From Favolaschia claudopus (Eukaryota > Basidiomycota > Agaricomycetes > Agaricales > Mycenaceae): a stretch of DNA of 64,000 nt. The notes beneath the pieces were generated by a model that worked only from the letters and a program-made list of their open reading frames with translations, was not told where the DNA came from and searched no databases. Of this stretch, positions 33,926 through 45,679 are shown one piece after another; within the stretch, counting starts at the first letter, position 1, and every line of letters starts with the position of its first letter. The stretch covers positions 62,001 to 126,000 of the forward strand of contig JAWWNJ010000073.1 of assembly GCA_037176885.1 (NCBI GenBank). The letters are read 5' to 3'. Both the position numbers and the translations under genes were made by a program.

Positions 33926-34788
33926 CGGTGGCGACTGAGATTTAGTGACGACGAACGGTTCTCTTTATAGAGAGAGTGAACTTGAAGGATAGCTCTGCGA
34001 ATTCCAAACATACCGCACGGAAAAATATCCCGCCCAATGGAAAAGACGATGTTCTCCAGCTGACCGGTTGGGTGCCAGTTCACAAGCTCAGAGCCAATAA
34101 TTGAGCATCGCCTGAAATTTGCTTCATTTCTGGCGGTCCGTCGAGGCGTGTTTGCGGAGTATCGTGAGACAGTATGAAAATAGAACATAGATTCCGAATT
34201 GTCGTCGGGGCAGCAGTTCCCGACCAGAGCCGTCCAAAGCTGCAGCTGACCATGCAGTGTGTTTTATTGACAGCCTCAAGTCAGAAAAACGGGACGCTCG
34301 TATTGAATATTGAGCCCGCCCTTCGCTGCTTCGAGCCGCATTAAACAAACCATGCATAAAAATAGCTTTGATGCTCACTGAAACATGTGGCCTCGGGTGG
34401 GAGAAACATTCAAAGCCGCTACGGTCCGCTTCGGTAACATGTCGGCATTGAAACTCCCATCCCGCCAACGGGACACGGCGGTTATTCGGAAAGCCTAACT
34501 GAAATTAATCTCGTGGTGTCGCAGAAAGAAGAACGGCCCGCTCGAGAGGTCCGTTTGGTAGCCTCACAGGTAAATGCTGAATCGAGCACGAAGGGAAAAG
34601 AGAAAGCCTGGCAGGAATAGTCGAGGAGCGAGCTCACCGTAAACCCTGTCGTAGACTGATGCCTCGACCTCTGAAGGCGTCTCAGGATGTTTGTTCATCT
34701 TCAGGCTCGATTCATGATTACTAGCTGGTGAAAACAAATGGGATTTCGGAATAGAACATGTATTTTCAGGGTCAAGAACGTTAACTTC
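33926..34788. other. intergenic between tandem polygalacturonase genes
   Basis: About 860 bp. Holds the promoter of copy 1 (TTTATAG near 33963-33969) and the 3' flank of copy 2. Minus-strand frames here have no recognisable domain. Confidence 0.5.
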
Positions 34789-36475
34789 CTAGTATGTTCC
34801 TCCTGATATCTGAAGGACATCATCTCAAAATAGAAAATAGGCGTCGAAGAGCGACAACGTACCACTGCCTTGTTGGCAACAATGCTATGGCCAACCCCTC
34901 CCGTTGCATGCAGACCGGAGAAGTCCCATGTCCCTGAGCAAGCCCCACAGTCGATTGCCAGCGTATGGGCGGAGCTGCTCACAGCAACGTTTGTGGTACC
35001 GCCAGTGAATGCAATTGGGGCGCTTCGGCCAGCAAAATGAGCAGGATATCGACGAATGGAATGGTGAACCTACGTGATGGGCGCTCCCGTCCCCGGCGTA
35101 CCGTTGTCGGAGGGATAAGACTGACTGATAAGAACACCTAAATATATTTGCTGAGCAATCGAAAGCGCTGAAACGAACCACAACATACCGTATTTAGCAA
35201 TACCGGAAATAGTGTTTCTGAACAGAACGTCAGCTTCTACTTACGATGATCGAAGATACAACGCTTACGCTTCGTAAACAATATTAGATACACCTGCGTT
35301 GGTAGCATCGGCATTGACCTGGTACATAGATCAACGAATGACTTGCTGGGCGATGATAACCTACTTTGATTCGCAACCCGTACATCGAGTTCGTGATGGT
35401 ATTGCGCGAAATTTTGACGCCAGAAACCGTCTTCCCCGTCGCAATCGATCCAATGGAAATCCCGTGCCCGCCACTGCATGTCAAGTCTTGAATAGCGATA
35501 GAGCTCCCGGAATTGATTGCAACACAATCGTCTTGGTTCTTGACAATACATTTCGAGACTGTGACGGAAGATGCGCTGATGTCAAAGCCATCAGTATTGT
35601 GGCCGAGGGCACCAGAATCGCCCGCAGCTACGTAGTCAAAGTTCAACAAAAATAGAGAAGTAATGATTTCGACCCACAGTTATCAACAGTAATGCCTTGA
35701 ATAGTTGTTGATCCACCGGATGTTCCAACAGAGATTGCATGAGCCGGGCTGTTGAGCACGGTGACGGATTGAAATGTTCCGAATCCTTTGAATCTGGGTG
35801 ACGAAGGTTCAGGCTCGAGTGAAACCGCACTTGATGAGACTGCATACTTCACAAATGGATGGGGTTTGGTAACTCCACCGTTGGTGCCTTGGCCGTCCCA
35901 GTACAGGGCTCCGTTACCCTGGGCAGAAAATAATTCTGATAAGAATGAGCGCAGTTGAAAGTGCTTAACCTACATTGATTTTATGATTTCCTCCATTGAA
36001 TACGATGTTCTTCGTGTCAAAGGTTATAAGTGGGCCAGCAGCTTCCGGCTTGCATGAGAAAACTACAGGGAAAACATAAACTGGCAACCATACACGTCGT
36101 TTTGGCGAATGTCAAGTCCCCGGTCATCGTGACCGTCGCGCCAGAGGCAGCCTGGCATGATAATGAGGGCGATAAAAACCATGTAATTGGAGACTTACTG
36201 CGATCGTAAGGGTCTCTGCGTTTTGAACCGTCCGAGTCAGTGTTTCTTCTACAGGGCGAGAGGGGTCACTTACGTCCAGACGGAACCGTGAATGCGGTGA
36301 TGACAACTGCGGAGCAACCAGAAAGATTCGCAGCACTAGCGACACTGTTCACAGTGCATGTTGCCCGTTTAGCGGTTTCAGTTCTTGACGCCAGAATAGT
36401 GCTGTTGTCGGCTGGGAGCGAAACAGCGACGACCGCCAGAGCAGCTAGCTGGAGGAGGGATGTGAGGCCAGGCAT
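34789..36475 (-). CDS. endopolygalacturonase, GH28 (copy 2)
   Basis: Start ATG 36475 gives a signal peptide ([21 protein letters not shown]), a glycosylatable propeptide ending ETAKR and mature protein starting ATCTVNSV, as in copy 1. NTDGFD, QDDC, GGHGIS and RIK are intact, so it should be active on pectin. The final exon again encodes ISGGTY with the stop at 34789-34791 after an intron with donor GTACGT. Intron positions match copy 1, with one additional intron near RIKV (about 35318-35364 region). The propeptide (NNSTILASR region) is a little longer than copy 1. A TTTATAG sequence lies near 36517-36523. Secreted; a saprotrophic or plant-associated life is consistent. Confidence 0.88.
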
Positions 36476-37339
36476 TGCGCAGTGGTGGTTTTAGGAAGTG
36501 AAAGCTTTCAAAGAGCCTTTATAGCACTGGTCGGACCGCGCGGAAAGGAGGCTCGGAAAAAATTCCAACCATGTGTGATTTGTGTGGTTGCCAAACTTGC
36601 AGAGCGGGATAACTGGTGGCCACCAGATCAGCCTCGATACTCTCCTAGGCGGCCCGTGCGGAAATTTTCGAACAGTCTTGGCGAACCAATTATCAATGAG
36701 AAAGTGCTTGGCACACAGGTTGAAGTAAACTTTCAGAAGTTCAGGAAACTTGCGCCCATGACCATGAGATGCAACCCCGAGACTGTCTGGTGACGGGCTC
36801 CTTGTTTTCTTGGGTTTGGATTTCTTCTTCAAAATGATTGGACTGAGCGGCAGTATCAGTATGCCACTAGTCTCATGTAAAAAGTCGTAAAGCTGCTCTT
36901 ACACTATCTCCCCGAGCCAGTCAATGGGGAAGACGGAGGCAGAAGGTTGAAAGAACTGACAAAGCATTCCAGAGATTGCGTTGCGATGCGCAGAGAATTT
37001 GAGTTGAGGACTCGGAGTCACGACAATGAATAGTCAACCATTTTTGCTTGATTTTTAGTGGTTCAAGACTGATTCAAGCGAAGATTTTCCTAGTTCTGAG
37101 CGACAATCCCCTTCCTAGTTGTTGAATATTCTGTAGAGTTTGCCTCCGGAAAGGTTAGTAGTCACCAGGAGTTCACTGCCGCGAATCTCGAGCTGGTTGC
37201 CTTGCTGTTTGCGGTTCAAGTTAAAAAATTCGGCCCGCAAAATCCGATCAAAGTGATTCAGCTTGTGTTGCTGCGTCACCGCTAAGTACCAACGACGAGC
37301 GCCGCAGCTCGCGGGTTGTCTTGACTCTTCTTACCTTGG
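36476..37339. other. intergenic between divergent genes
   Basis: About 865 bp between polygalacturonase copy 2 and the SNARE gene, transcribed away from each other. Frames on both strands (for example 36491-36832 minus) have no recognisable domain. Presumed promoters only. Confidence 0.5.
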
Positions 37340-38393
37340 ATGAGCTTCCAAGACATTGAGGCGGGTCTCGACCCCCGCTCTACGCCTGTCAAGTCGCGGG
37401 AGGAGGCTGCATTTCTGGAATTGCAGTCTTCGCTTTCTCTCCAAGTTTTCAAGATAAATTCCAATGTTCAAGGCATTCGCAAGCTGGTAGAACAACTGGG
37501 CACTGTGAAGGACTCTGCTGCGCTACGCAAGAGTTTGTATGCCTTCATTTGTCGGCCAAAAGTAAGTACTGAGAGGTTTCAGGCATGACCTGACAGACAG
37601 TACTCGCGCAATGGCAAAGCGTGGTTCGGACGACTTGAAAAAGCTCGCTACGCTGCAGGTAACCTTGGTATGTATTACTTTCTGACAATGTGGAATTTTG
37701 TCCTGAGGATTTTTCAGCCCAGTCAGAAGACGGCTATGCAGAAAACCTCGAATGATCTCGAGGCGTCACTGGTCGAGTTCCAGCGAGCTCAACAGGTTAG
37801 CGTGGAGCGCCAACGGACCGTGGTTCAAGGCGTCAGAATGGCTGTGGAAGATCAGGACACTTCGGAGTATGTTACTATGCAGCATTTGCAAACTTGGTTA
37901 TTTTAAGCTGATTGTTATGCTTAGCCCTCCTCCCGAGTACTCTGACGATCCTGCACAGCGACAATCGCAGGTTCTTCAGCAGCAGTTATCACCCCATGAG
38001 CTCGCATATCAAGAGTCTCTCATTCAAGAGCGAGAACAAGAGATACGCGAGATCGAAACAGGAATTCACGAACTCGCTGAAATCTTCCAAGACTTGGGTA
38101 CCTTGGTCCACCAACAAGGCGGCATGCTTGGTCTGTTTTCTTTCTTTGATGCGACGCCAGCTGATCGTCTCTAGACAACATCGAGTCGAACATTGACACT
38201 ACCGCTGCCGATGTGTCGAGCGGGGCAGACGAGCTACGGACTGCGTCTGAGTACCAGCGTAAGGCTGGGAGGCGTGCGGCATGTCTGATGATCGTCTTGG
38301 TCATTGTGACTGCCGTGGTTCTACTCGCAGTAAGACTGTTAAATCATTCGTTCGCCACCGTTGATTTACAACTTCCTCTAGGTCTTGTCTTGA
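37340..38393 (+). CDS. PEP12: Qa-SNARE of the Pep12/syntaxin-7 type
   Basis: Six or seven short exons from ATG 37340 to the stop at 38391-38393. The N-terminal Habc region (FLELQSSLSLQVFKINSNVQ, then SLHDLTDSTRAMAKRGSDD after removing 37537-37582) is followed by a linker with PPPEYSDDP, then the SNARE motif (QEIREIETGIHELAEIFQDLG, HQQGGMLDNIESN) with the central Gln expected of a Q-SNARE. A C-terminal transmembrane helix (CLMIVLVIVTAVVLLAV) anchors it. The protein drives fusion of vesicles with endosomes and the vacuole. The last exon codes only VLS. The donor after the Habc region could be GTAACC or GTATGT, changing a few residues. An endosomal Pep12 role is preferred over plasma-membrane Sso1 because of length and the C-terminal pattern. 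Confidence 0.83.
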
Positions 38394-38838
38394 GGAAGGT
38401 TCATTGAATATTGTATGTATTATTTCGGAGTCCATTACGCTGACCATTCTATTTACGGTGCGTGTCTTGTATCTCGTTATATTGCTGCTGATTACCGGAT
38501 AGGACATCTGTACTTGGTGTAATCATTGTAGACGACAAATGCATATGTGTTTCTCATGTCCACACCCTAAGACTCCGACAGCCAAGGCCTTCAGTGATAG
38601 CTCAGCCGACGTGCCGCCCAGTCTCATCAGTACCCTCATCCACACTAAGCGTTTTTATACGCAAGTAGGGTGCGATTGCATTTCACCACAGAGCAGCAAG
38701 GTCTCGATCGTTCATCCAGCAAATACTCTCAGCTCACGCACACTGAAAGGATGAGAAAGGAGATATTGGCAATGTCTGGGTCTATAAATATCGTCCAAGG
38801 CATGTCGTCCATCTGTCACCCTCTTGTCGAGTGCCCTC
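38394..38838. other. intergenic, tandem genes
   Basis: About 445 bp between the SNARE and zinc-ribbon genes. No supported gene. A TATAAAT word near 38782-38788 could serve the downstream gene. Confidence 0.45.
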
Positions 38839-39897
38839 ATGCCCGTCTCTTACTCACAACCTCTACAGCCCACCTCTGGTTCCAGCACCAGCACCACCCC
38901 CTCCGCGGTCTTCTGCTCACACTGCGGCACACGGGGAGAAGGTCGATTTTGTACAGAGTGTGGAACGCGTTTAGTCGGATCAGCGGGGGCGGCGACTTAT
39001 AGTCGCGCGAGCCCTGATGGGCTCGAGCCCGATCCCAAGGCTTCGGCGGGAGGCGGAACCAGCGGGGTAGAAAGGAATTCTTGGGATTTGCCCGCCAGTC
39101 CCCACGGCTCCTTCGTATCTTCGGCCACTAGTGCTGGTGGTACTTCTGCCCATGCTACCACAGCGCAAGCCGCATCCACTGGCTCCTACATCCAGCCCGT
39201 CGCTCCTGTCCCAGCTGTGCCGCAGCAATCGCCGACCGCTCTGTTTGGGAGCCAGGGATACCGTTTGGATGCCTTTCATTATATCTCTCGCGAGATATTT
39301 GTCGCACTTGATCGCTCGATAAATCCCGTTGGAACACAGATGATGGAAGCCAGCAAAATCCGTACGTCGTTCTCGCCTGCTACGCTTTCCTGGGCTCATG
39401 GCTCTTGCAGGTCGTTTTCGTGAACTCAGCGGAAAGAGTATTCCGCCGTACTATGAGACCCATGTCCTCCCGCTTTATTGTGAGTATCGCATTCTTTCGA
39501 ACCTCAAGTCGGTGATCACCTCATCACATCCGTGTCGATAGACCAGTCGATTGGCGCCCAATGCGTCGGCTCCAACGTCCTCTCATGGGACGGCTGGAAC
39601 ACCTTCCTCGCGCACAAGATCCTATCTGGTCCTGACGACATGTACGCGCAGCTCGGGGCCGTGGTACGTGGGCTCAATATCCAGCTGCCTTGGCCATTGG
39701 TGCGAACGGATTTTCCGGCCTACGCGTATCCGGATGCAGCGGCGCGGGAGCTGCAGTTCCAGCAGGGTATTAGGGACCTTGCTGGCGCTGCGATGGGAGG
39801 GAGGACACGATATCCCATGGCTCGTGGCGGCGGAGCTGGAGCTGCGGGAATGAAGCTGTTCTCGGGCCTCGTTCGTAACAGTTTCTTGTTCAACTAG
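38839..39897 (+). CDS. zinc-ribbon protein of unknown function
   Basis: Three exons (38839-39361, 39411-39479, 39542-39897), about 315 residues. A compact zinc ribbon at residues 19-36 (CSHCG, FCTECG) is followed by a long Ser/Ala/Gly/Pro-rich low-complexity linker (to about residue 135). A conserved-looking C-terminal region comes next: FHYISREIFVALDRSINP, then SGKSIPPYYETHVLPLYY, GSNVLSWDGWNTFL and LPWPLVRTDFPAYAYPD. The last part is Gly/Arg-rich. Zinc ribbons of this two-knuckle kind often sit at the start of regulatory or trafficking proteins, but I do not recognise the C-terminal domain. Intron ends are clean GT...AG and the joined frame is consistent. No signal peptide. Confidence 0.72.
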
Positions 39898-40179
39898 CGA
39901 GGTGGTCTTCTAAGATGCTTCTGCTATGTTCTGTATCTGTCTGCTGTCGTTGTTAGCCCTCCCAGATCTCGTAGCAATCGATTCCTTCTCCCCTCATTCC
40001 TCCGTGACACCGTCGAGTCGCTCACGTGATGTGTCACATCACACTCACCCTTTTCCTCTTCCCCCTCGTTCCCTCTCGCTTGCACGCTCTGTTGCGCGTT
40101 TCGAAGCGGCCAGAAGACACCACAGTCTCTGCCGCAAGACCCATATCTACGTCTGAGTTTCTCGCCTTCGGGAGTCGCG

Positions 40180-43100
40180 ATGGGCGACATGGAAGTGAGT
40201 GATTTCGGTTTCGTTTGATGTATTCGCGAACGCCTTTTGACGACGATAATCCACCCTATAGATGACGATGTCGCAAGCTGAATACCAGAGATTAGACGAC
40301 TCTTACTCTGCTGAATTTTGGAGCGAAGTTTCCCAAAGAGAACGTACGTCTGGCCGTTTACCTCCTATGCCACTTGAGTCTGACGCGCCGTGTAGGTCAG
40401 CCACGGCCGACGCAGGAATCAACTGGGACTGACACGGCTGTCAACTCCGCCTCGACTTCTCTCAATAGTATTGGTTCTTCTGGTGTGTTAGTGTCGCGTT
40501 TTTCTGGCCATCTATATTTAGATTCTACATTGCATAGCGACTTTATTCCCCACGACTCCGAAAAAGGCATCTACAGTTCCATTCGGCTCACAGAGTGTGC
40601 CCGCGAAATCCCTTCAGATAAATCGCTCCCCGTCGAAATCACCGTCCAAGGTCACGCTGAATCTGAGAGTACATTACATACGCTAACGATTCTATAGCCC
40701 TCCATGGTCGGGCCCAGATCAGCTGGAAAGCTGGTCCCAGCATTAACAGGTATGTTTGCTTGTCGATCTCTGAGTCCCCCGCATATTCGAAGAGAACCGA
40801 TTGACATCGACCAGGAACTGCGTCCGGGGTCCGGCCAGTAACGGGATGTAAGCGCTTGTCTACGGAAAGGTCATTACCCCCCTCGAAATTCGCGAAATTG
40901 GAACATGGGCCCATACCTACACGAGCAAGTATCTCGTCAAGTAACAAACCTGCTTCAGCACCTGCAGGGAAAAAACCGACGGAGCCCAAAGATCGATTCA
41001 CACTCGACTGTATGTTTGGGGGTCACCACGGCCAGCACTTGGAGCCATATGTCATCTGCCACTCGACAGAGGTGCAGCCTGCCCTTGACAGGCTTCAAAT
41101 CGCGAGGGGGGTGCAGTGGGAACTTGTTCGCGGCGTCATGAACGGCGCGTGGACCTGGGAAGACGTAGAGTCTAAAATTGACCAACTGAAGGGGACCAAC
41201 GAAGTTATTGCGCCAGCGGTGGGGCATATTATGCTCGGCAAGGTCTCCCGCCAGGTCAATGAGCACGAGAAGGCTCTCTGGTATTCTTCGCAATTCGTGC
41301 TTGGGTTACTGTTAACTCATAATTGTTATGTAGGCGGGAGTTAGACCGGGAGGCAAAGGCTACCGTCGAAAACAGGGGCCGGGGCCTTGGCCTCATGGGC
41401 GAATTCGAAGGCGTACCGGACTATTACGGGGGAAATATCCAGTGCAGAGTTAGCCTGCTGCATGCGGGCGATGGTGAGGAGCCGAAGCTGCGGCTGGAGC
41501 CCCTCGAAATGACGCGGTCTACCCATCTCGCGCGTGAACTTGGGTCCGTCAGTGTTATCGCACTCCGGGACAACAAGAAGGGGCAGCTCGTGAAACAGTA
41601 TGCCCGGCGTAAGTTTATCCTCTGCGGCCGTAGCTATGTTGCTCTACCGCCGAAAGACAACAAAGTCTATCTCATCGAGACAAACGAGGACCACGATCGC
41701 GTCGCCCAGGAATGGTGTGGGGATCAGCATCGTATTTCCTATGACGAATTTCTTCGCAGGAATAATCCCTTAAAGCATAATGCAAATCAAGTCCGTATGC
41801 TCTTTTCTTCGACACCATCGTACCTCATCTACCTCCCTGGCAGCCATTTGCGAAATACCTAACCCGGATAAATCTCTACCTATCTACCTCTGTGCCAGTC
41901 TTGGAGTTCGGCATGGAAGGGATTGAGTTGATTGACGATTCATGTGAGCCGGATTTGCTCTTTGTCAATATCTCGAATCGAATTTCAACACAGATGCGGC
42001 GGGTTTAACGCGAGCAACAGCGCAAACAGAACAAATCATGACAGGTAGGTCGCCAGAGTACAAACCATGAGCTCTATCTGATATAATTAGATGGATGCGG
42101 TTTCATAAATCGTGCTGCGGCATTGAAGATCAATGCAAAATTACAGTACGAGAGGCTACCTGTCGCTTTTCAAGGTTCGCTGCCGTCGCCGCTGAGATTG
42201 ATTATGACTTAGATTCCTTCAGGCCGAATAGCAGGATCTAAAGGTAATACACCGCTTACATTCGTTTCGCCCACTAAGTATTACATTTCTGCCCAGGTGT
42301 CTGGATTCTTCATCCTTCTGATGACTCCCCTATACCTCGCATTTGGATAAGATATTCCCAAAAGAAAATTACTCTCAATCGCCCCAACAATTTAGCTCGC
42401 GGTCACCGGATATTCGAATTGTTGGCGGTGTCGAAAGCATCTTCGTCTGCCCACCTTTCCGCGCAATCATTGATCATCCTCAGCCATAACGGTGTTCCGT
42501 CTGAAGTTTTCACTGCTCTGCAAAAAGACGGTCTTGAAAATCTCATACAACCGCTGATGGATTGGAGACGACCCAATGCTACGGCTTATCTCTGGAATGC
42601 CGTGAACGAGGTTTCAAATGTCACTCGCTCCAGGCTACAGAGACTGGCCGTCTCTGCAAGCCGAGCATTGGGCTTTGAGAAGCGCCGATTCGAAGAGCTC
42701 GAACTTGCGGAAGACTCGGACATGGTCGATTTCGAAATTGAAGACACTACACACACCGGGAGGAACTCCTGGAGCGGCGGTACGCTTCTCCGAGTCGTTC
42801 GCCGTGAACCTGACCTGACGGCTTTACACAGAGCCGATGGCGCTCTCTGAGGCAACAATGGACCTCCTGCAGGCAGGCTTTGATCCCCTCAAATTGCCCC
42901 TTCTCTCCTCCAAGATTCATAATGTGATCAAAACGACCATAGAGACGTTTTTGTCGAAGTACAAGATTCCCCTGGCTACTTCGTTTGAGGCCTACATGGT
43001 CCCAGGTATGTTGTGTGGTTTGTTCGAGCTTTCAATCGTGACAGGTCGGTCGTAGATCCCTCAGGGCTGCTTCAAGAGGGCCAGGTATTCTTCAAGTCTT

Positions 43101-44671
43101 CCCTGGACCCTGACGGTCCGCTTCGGGAGGAGGTTGTGGTACGTTCCGTGCATGTCCTAGATCGATATATGCTAATTTGGTACCCGATAGCTCGGAAGGT
43201 GGGGATCGCTGGTTTCCATCGTTACTTCTTCTCAACGTCTACGCCTAGGTATCCCATGCGCGAACCTTCGGATATGCAAAAGGTTAGTGGAATAGCTCAC
43301 ACTGGACTTCATGCTCAGTGCGGACAGGTCATGGCGGTGGACATACCGGACTTAGGGCAATATGTGGATGTGCTGGTGATACCAATACAGGGCTCCAGGA
43401 GTTTGGCGTCTTTACTTGCCGGCGGAGGCATGTTTCGCTTTCTCTACTTCATACAGTAGCTTGAGCTGACGCTTATCTCAGATACTGATGCCGGTGGGCA
43501 TCCTTCTACATGGATAGCGTTTTTCTCAAATCTTTGACAGACGAAGTTATCATTATCCGGGACCCAGACATCGTCGGGCCATTTCAAAATCGGGTTTTCG
43601 TTCCACCACAGGCAGACTTTCTGTCTACAAACTTCAAGCGTCAGGTGCAGACTGTCACCGAGTTCGGGCGAAAACTTCAAGGCTTGGACGCCAAGATAGC
43701 TCAACCACTGTTCCAGGAGGAGCTCCTAGTCGGCCTCAGCGATGCGAAGGTCGGTATATACTCCATGTACCACGATGTCGCAGCGTGGGAGTGGGGCCTG
43801 GACGACCCCCGCACGAGACGCATCGCACAGATGTAAGTTGCACAATTTTCGGCGGACGTTCTTCCTGAGACGAGCCAGGACTGCCACTCTACTGGACGCG
43901 AGCAAGACCGGTCTCCGACTCAAAGCGAGCGTCGAGCAGGACGATCAACGTCTCTTCAATCGTATACCACGTCCCCATTGCTTTGATACCAAAGGCGGTA
44001 TTAAGAAGAGACGCAACTTGAAGCTGGGACCATTCGTCCTAGACTCCCTCCTTACGGTCGGCAACTCGCAGAAAGACCAGCTACTCCAGCAATTCGAGAA
44101 CACGATCGCCATTCACCTCGGCGTCAGGGAGAATCGACCCGACCTGGAGTCACACATAGACTTAGACGACCCACCAGACCCCGACATCGAGGGACCATAT
44201 CTTCGATTATCAAACATCACTCAAGCAGACAATCCCTCTATTGCTGCAGACTTGGAGGCGATTCGCGTCCATATCCACCCGCTGCTTGCAAAATATGACA
44301 GTTGTATGAAAGACTACGCCAAGGCGAAAGATATAAAGGCTCAGCCCCAACCCAATCAGAAGCAGAGGCAGACGGCCGGGATCTCGAAGGCCGAGAACGA
44401 CTTGCTTTCCGTCATCCGCGACTTCCGACAACCCGTCGAAAATCTCAAGATCCTACATCTCGTTGCGGATGTTGACGAGATCAAAGCCAGCCGGGCCTTC
44501 TACCTTTCGCAGAAGTTTAGTTTCTCCATGGCGTTCCGAGACATTTGCGAACTGAAACGGAAGGCCGAGCTGAAGCGCGGCCCATTCAACAAAGTCGCTA
44601 TCATCGATGACGCGAAAAGCATGGCGGCACCTGCTCGGCGACTCTTGAAGCATATGGGAGAGGAAAAGTAA
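40180..44671 (+). CDS. eukaryotic RNA-dependent RNA polymerase (RNAi type)
   Basis: A gene of about 4.5 kb with many short introns, roughly 1,200 residues, from ATG 40180 (MGDME, then MTMSQAEYQ). Core RdRP signatures appear in order: MTDGCGFIN, GRIAGSKGVWILHPSD, IWIRYSQKKI, LSAQSLIILSHNGVP, FEAYMVPDPSGLLQEGQVFF, MAVDIPDLGQYVDVLVIP, then AGGDTDADE, and LLDASKTGLRLK. This is the two-barrel cellular RdRP (QDE-1/RDR family), not a viral enzyme. It copies single-stranded RNA to double-stranded RNA for Dicer in quelling-type silencing. The catalytic loop DxDGD is spread over a 12-nt exon (43482-43493) between a GC...AG intron (43428-43481) and a GT...AG intron (43494-43540), and reads DTDAD: all three Asp kept, Gly replaced by Ala. 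A second RdRP begins at 62685. Confidence 0.87.
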
Positions 44672-45679
44672 TTGTATCATTATTTCTTTTTTACTTTCTT
44701 GGATTTTGGGCCGGATTTGGATGGCTTTGTATGATATCTTGTTTCGAGTGTTCTGACGATCGATCTCCAGTCTGACCGGTTACTCCCTCGACCAATCGAC
44801 CACCTCAAGGCTTCAAGCTTCAAGCTCCAACCCTCGTCAAGATTGAATCCGCGTCAAACACGCCTCCAATACGCAACGTGTGCTGCAAACGTCTGGCTAG
44901 CATTCAAGCTCAAGTGTGATCCCTCCAGGCCTTCAAATACGTTTTGAATGCGACCACCATCCGTCAGAGCCCAAGTCTATGGCGGCAGTTGCATTGTGAA
45001 TACGTCGACTATCCTCAATGCAATCCAGAACTTGACCATGAGGAAAACTTTCGGCTCGCCACAGCAAAAGTTTTAATGCATGCAAGAGTACATCTTGTCG
45101 TTCTTCAGTCCCCAGAATGTCGACTAATAGCAACATCTCTGCCTGGTTCGCAAGTATCTCCATCTCTGCAAACAGATATTGTTTGCAAACACTAGCAATC
45201 GTCCGTCGAAATCCTAGATTTTACTGTCATGTACATAGTAGACCTCGATATACCTTGTTGACACCTGCGGTGTTGTGTTGTAGTCAATATTATGAGACAA
45301 GCCTCTTGACCTGAGGCACGAACAGCCTATAAGCTTTCAATGCAGACTGCAGAAGATTAAATGGCGCGACGCGTGACACGTCACTCTTTCCTGACCACCA
45401 CAAGACCAGCATAATCTCGCCTTTATTTTTATTTTTTTGGCCCACATCCCTTTCCTTTAGTGCCCGGGTAGAGTTGGGTCGCCAGCTACGGTTTCTTCTG
45501 CTCTCGCTCGCGCTCAGAGCCTGCTAGCAGCATTTTCCCGCCGGTACGACGCGTAGAGCATTTGCCCAAAAATCCCTCGTCATACCCCACACACACGAGT
45601 GGCGAAACTAGGTATCCACCAAGTTTCGTGGTTCTCCTTACCGTACACGCACACGCTCTTTTGAGCGTGCTTGGGTCAA
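44672..45679. other. intergenic
   Basis: About 1 kb between the RdRP and F-box genes, same strand. Contains short tandem words (CTTCAAG repeats near 44813-44828) and an A/T-rich TTTTTATTTTTTTGG run near 45425-45440, but no supported gene. Confidence 0.45.

Noticed and set aside
40180..44671. Integrated RNA virus as source of the RdRP
   Set aside because: The motif order (MTDGCGFIN, then the DxDGD-type loop) is that of cellular two-barrel RdRPs, the gene has many spliceosomal introns, and the fold differs from viral palm-domain polymerases.
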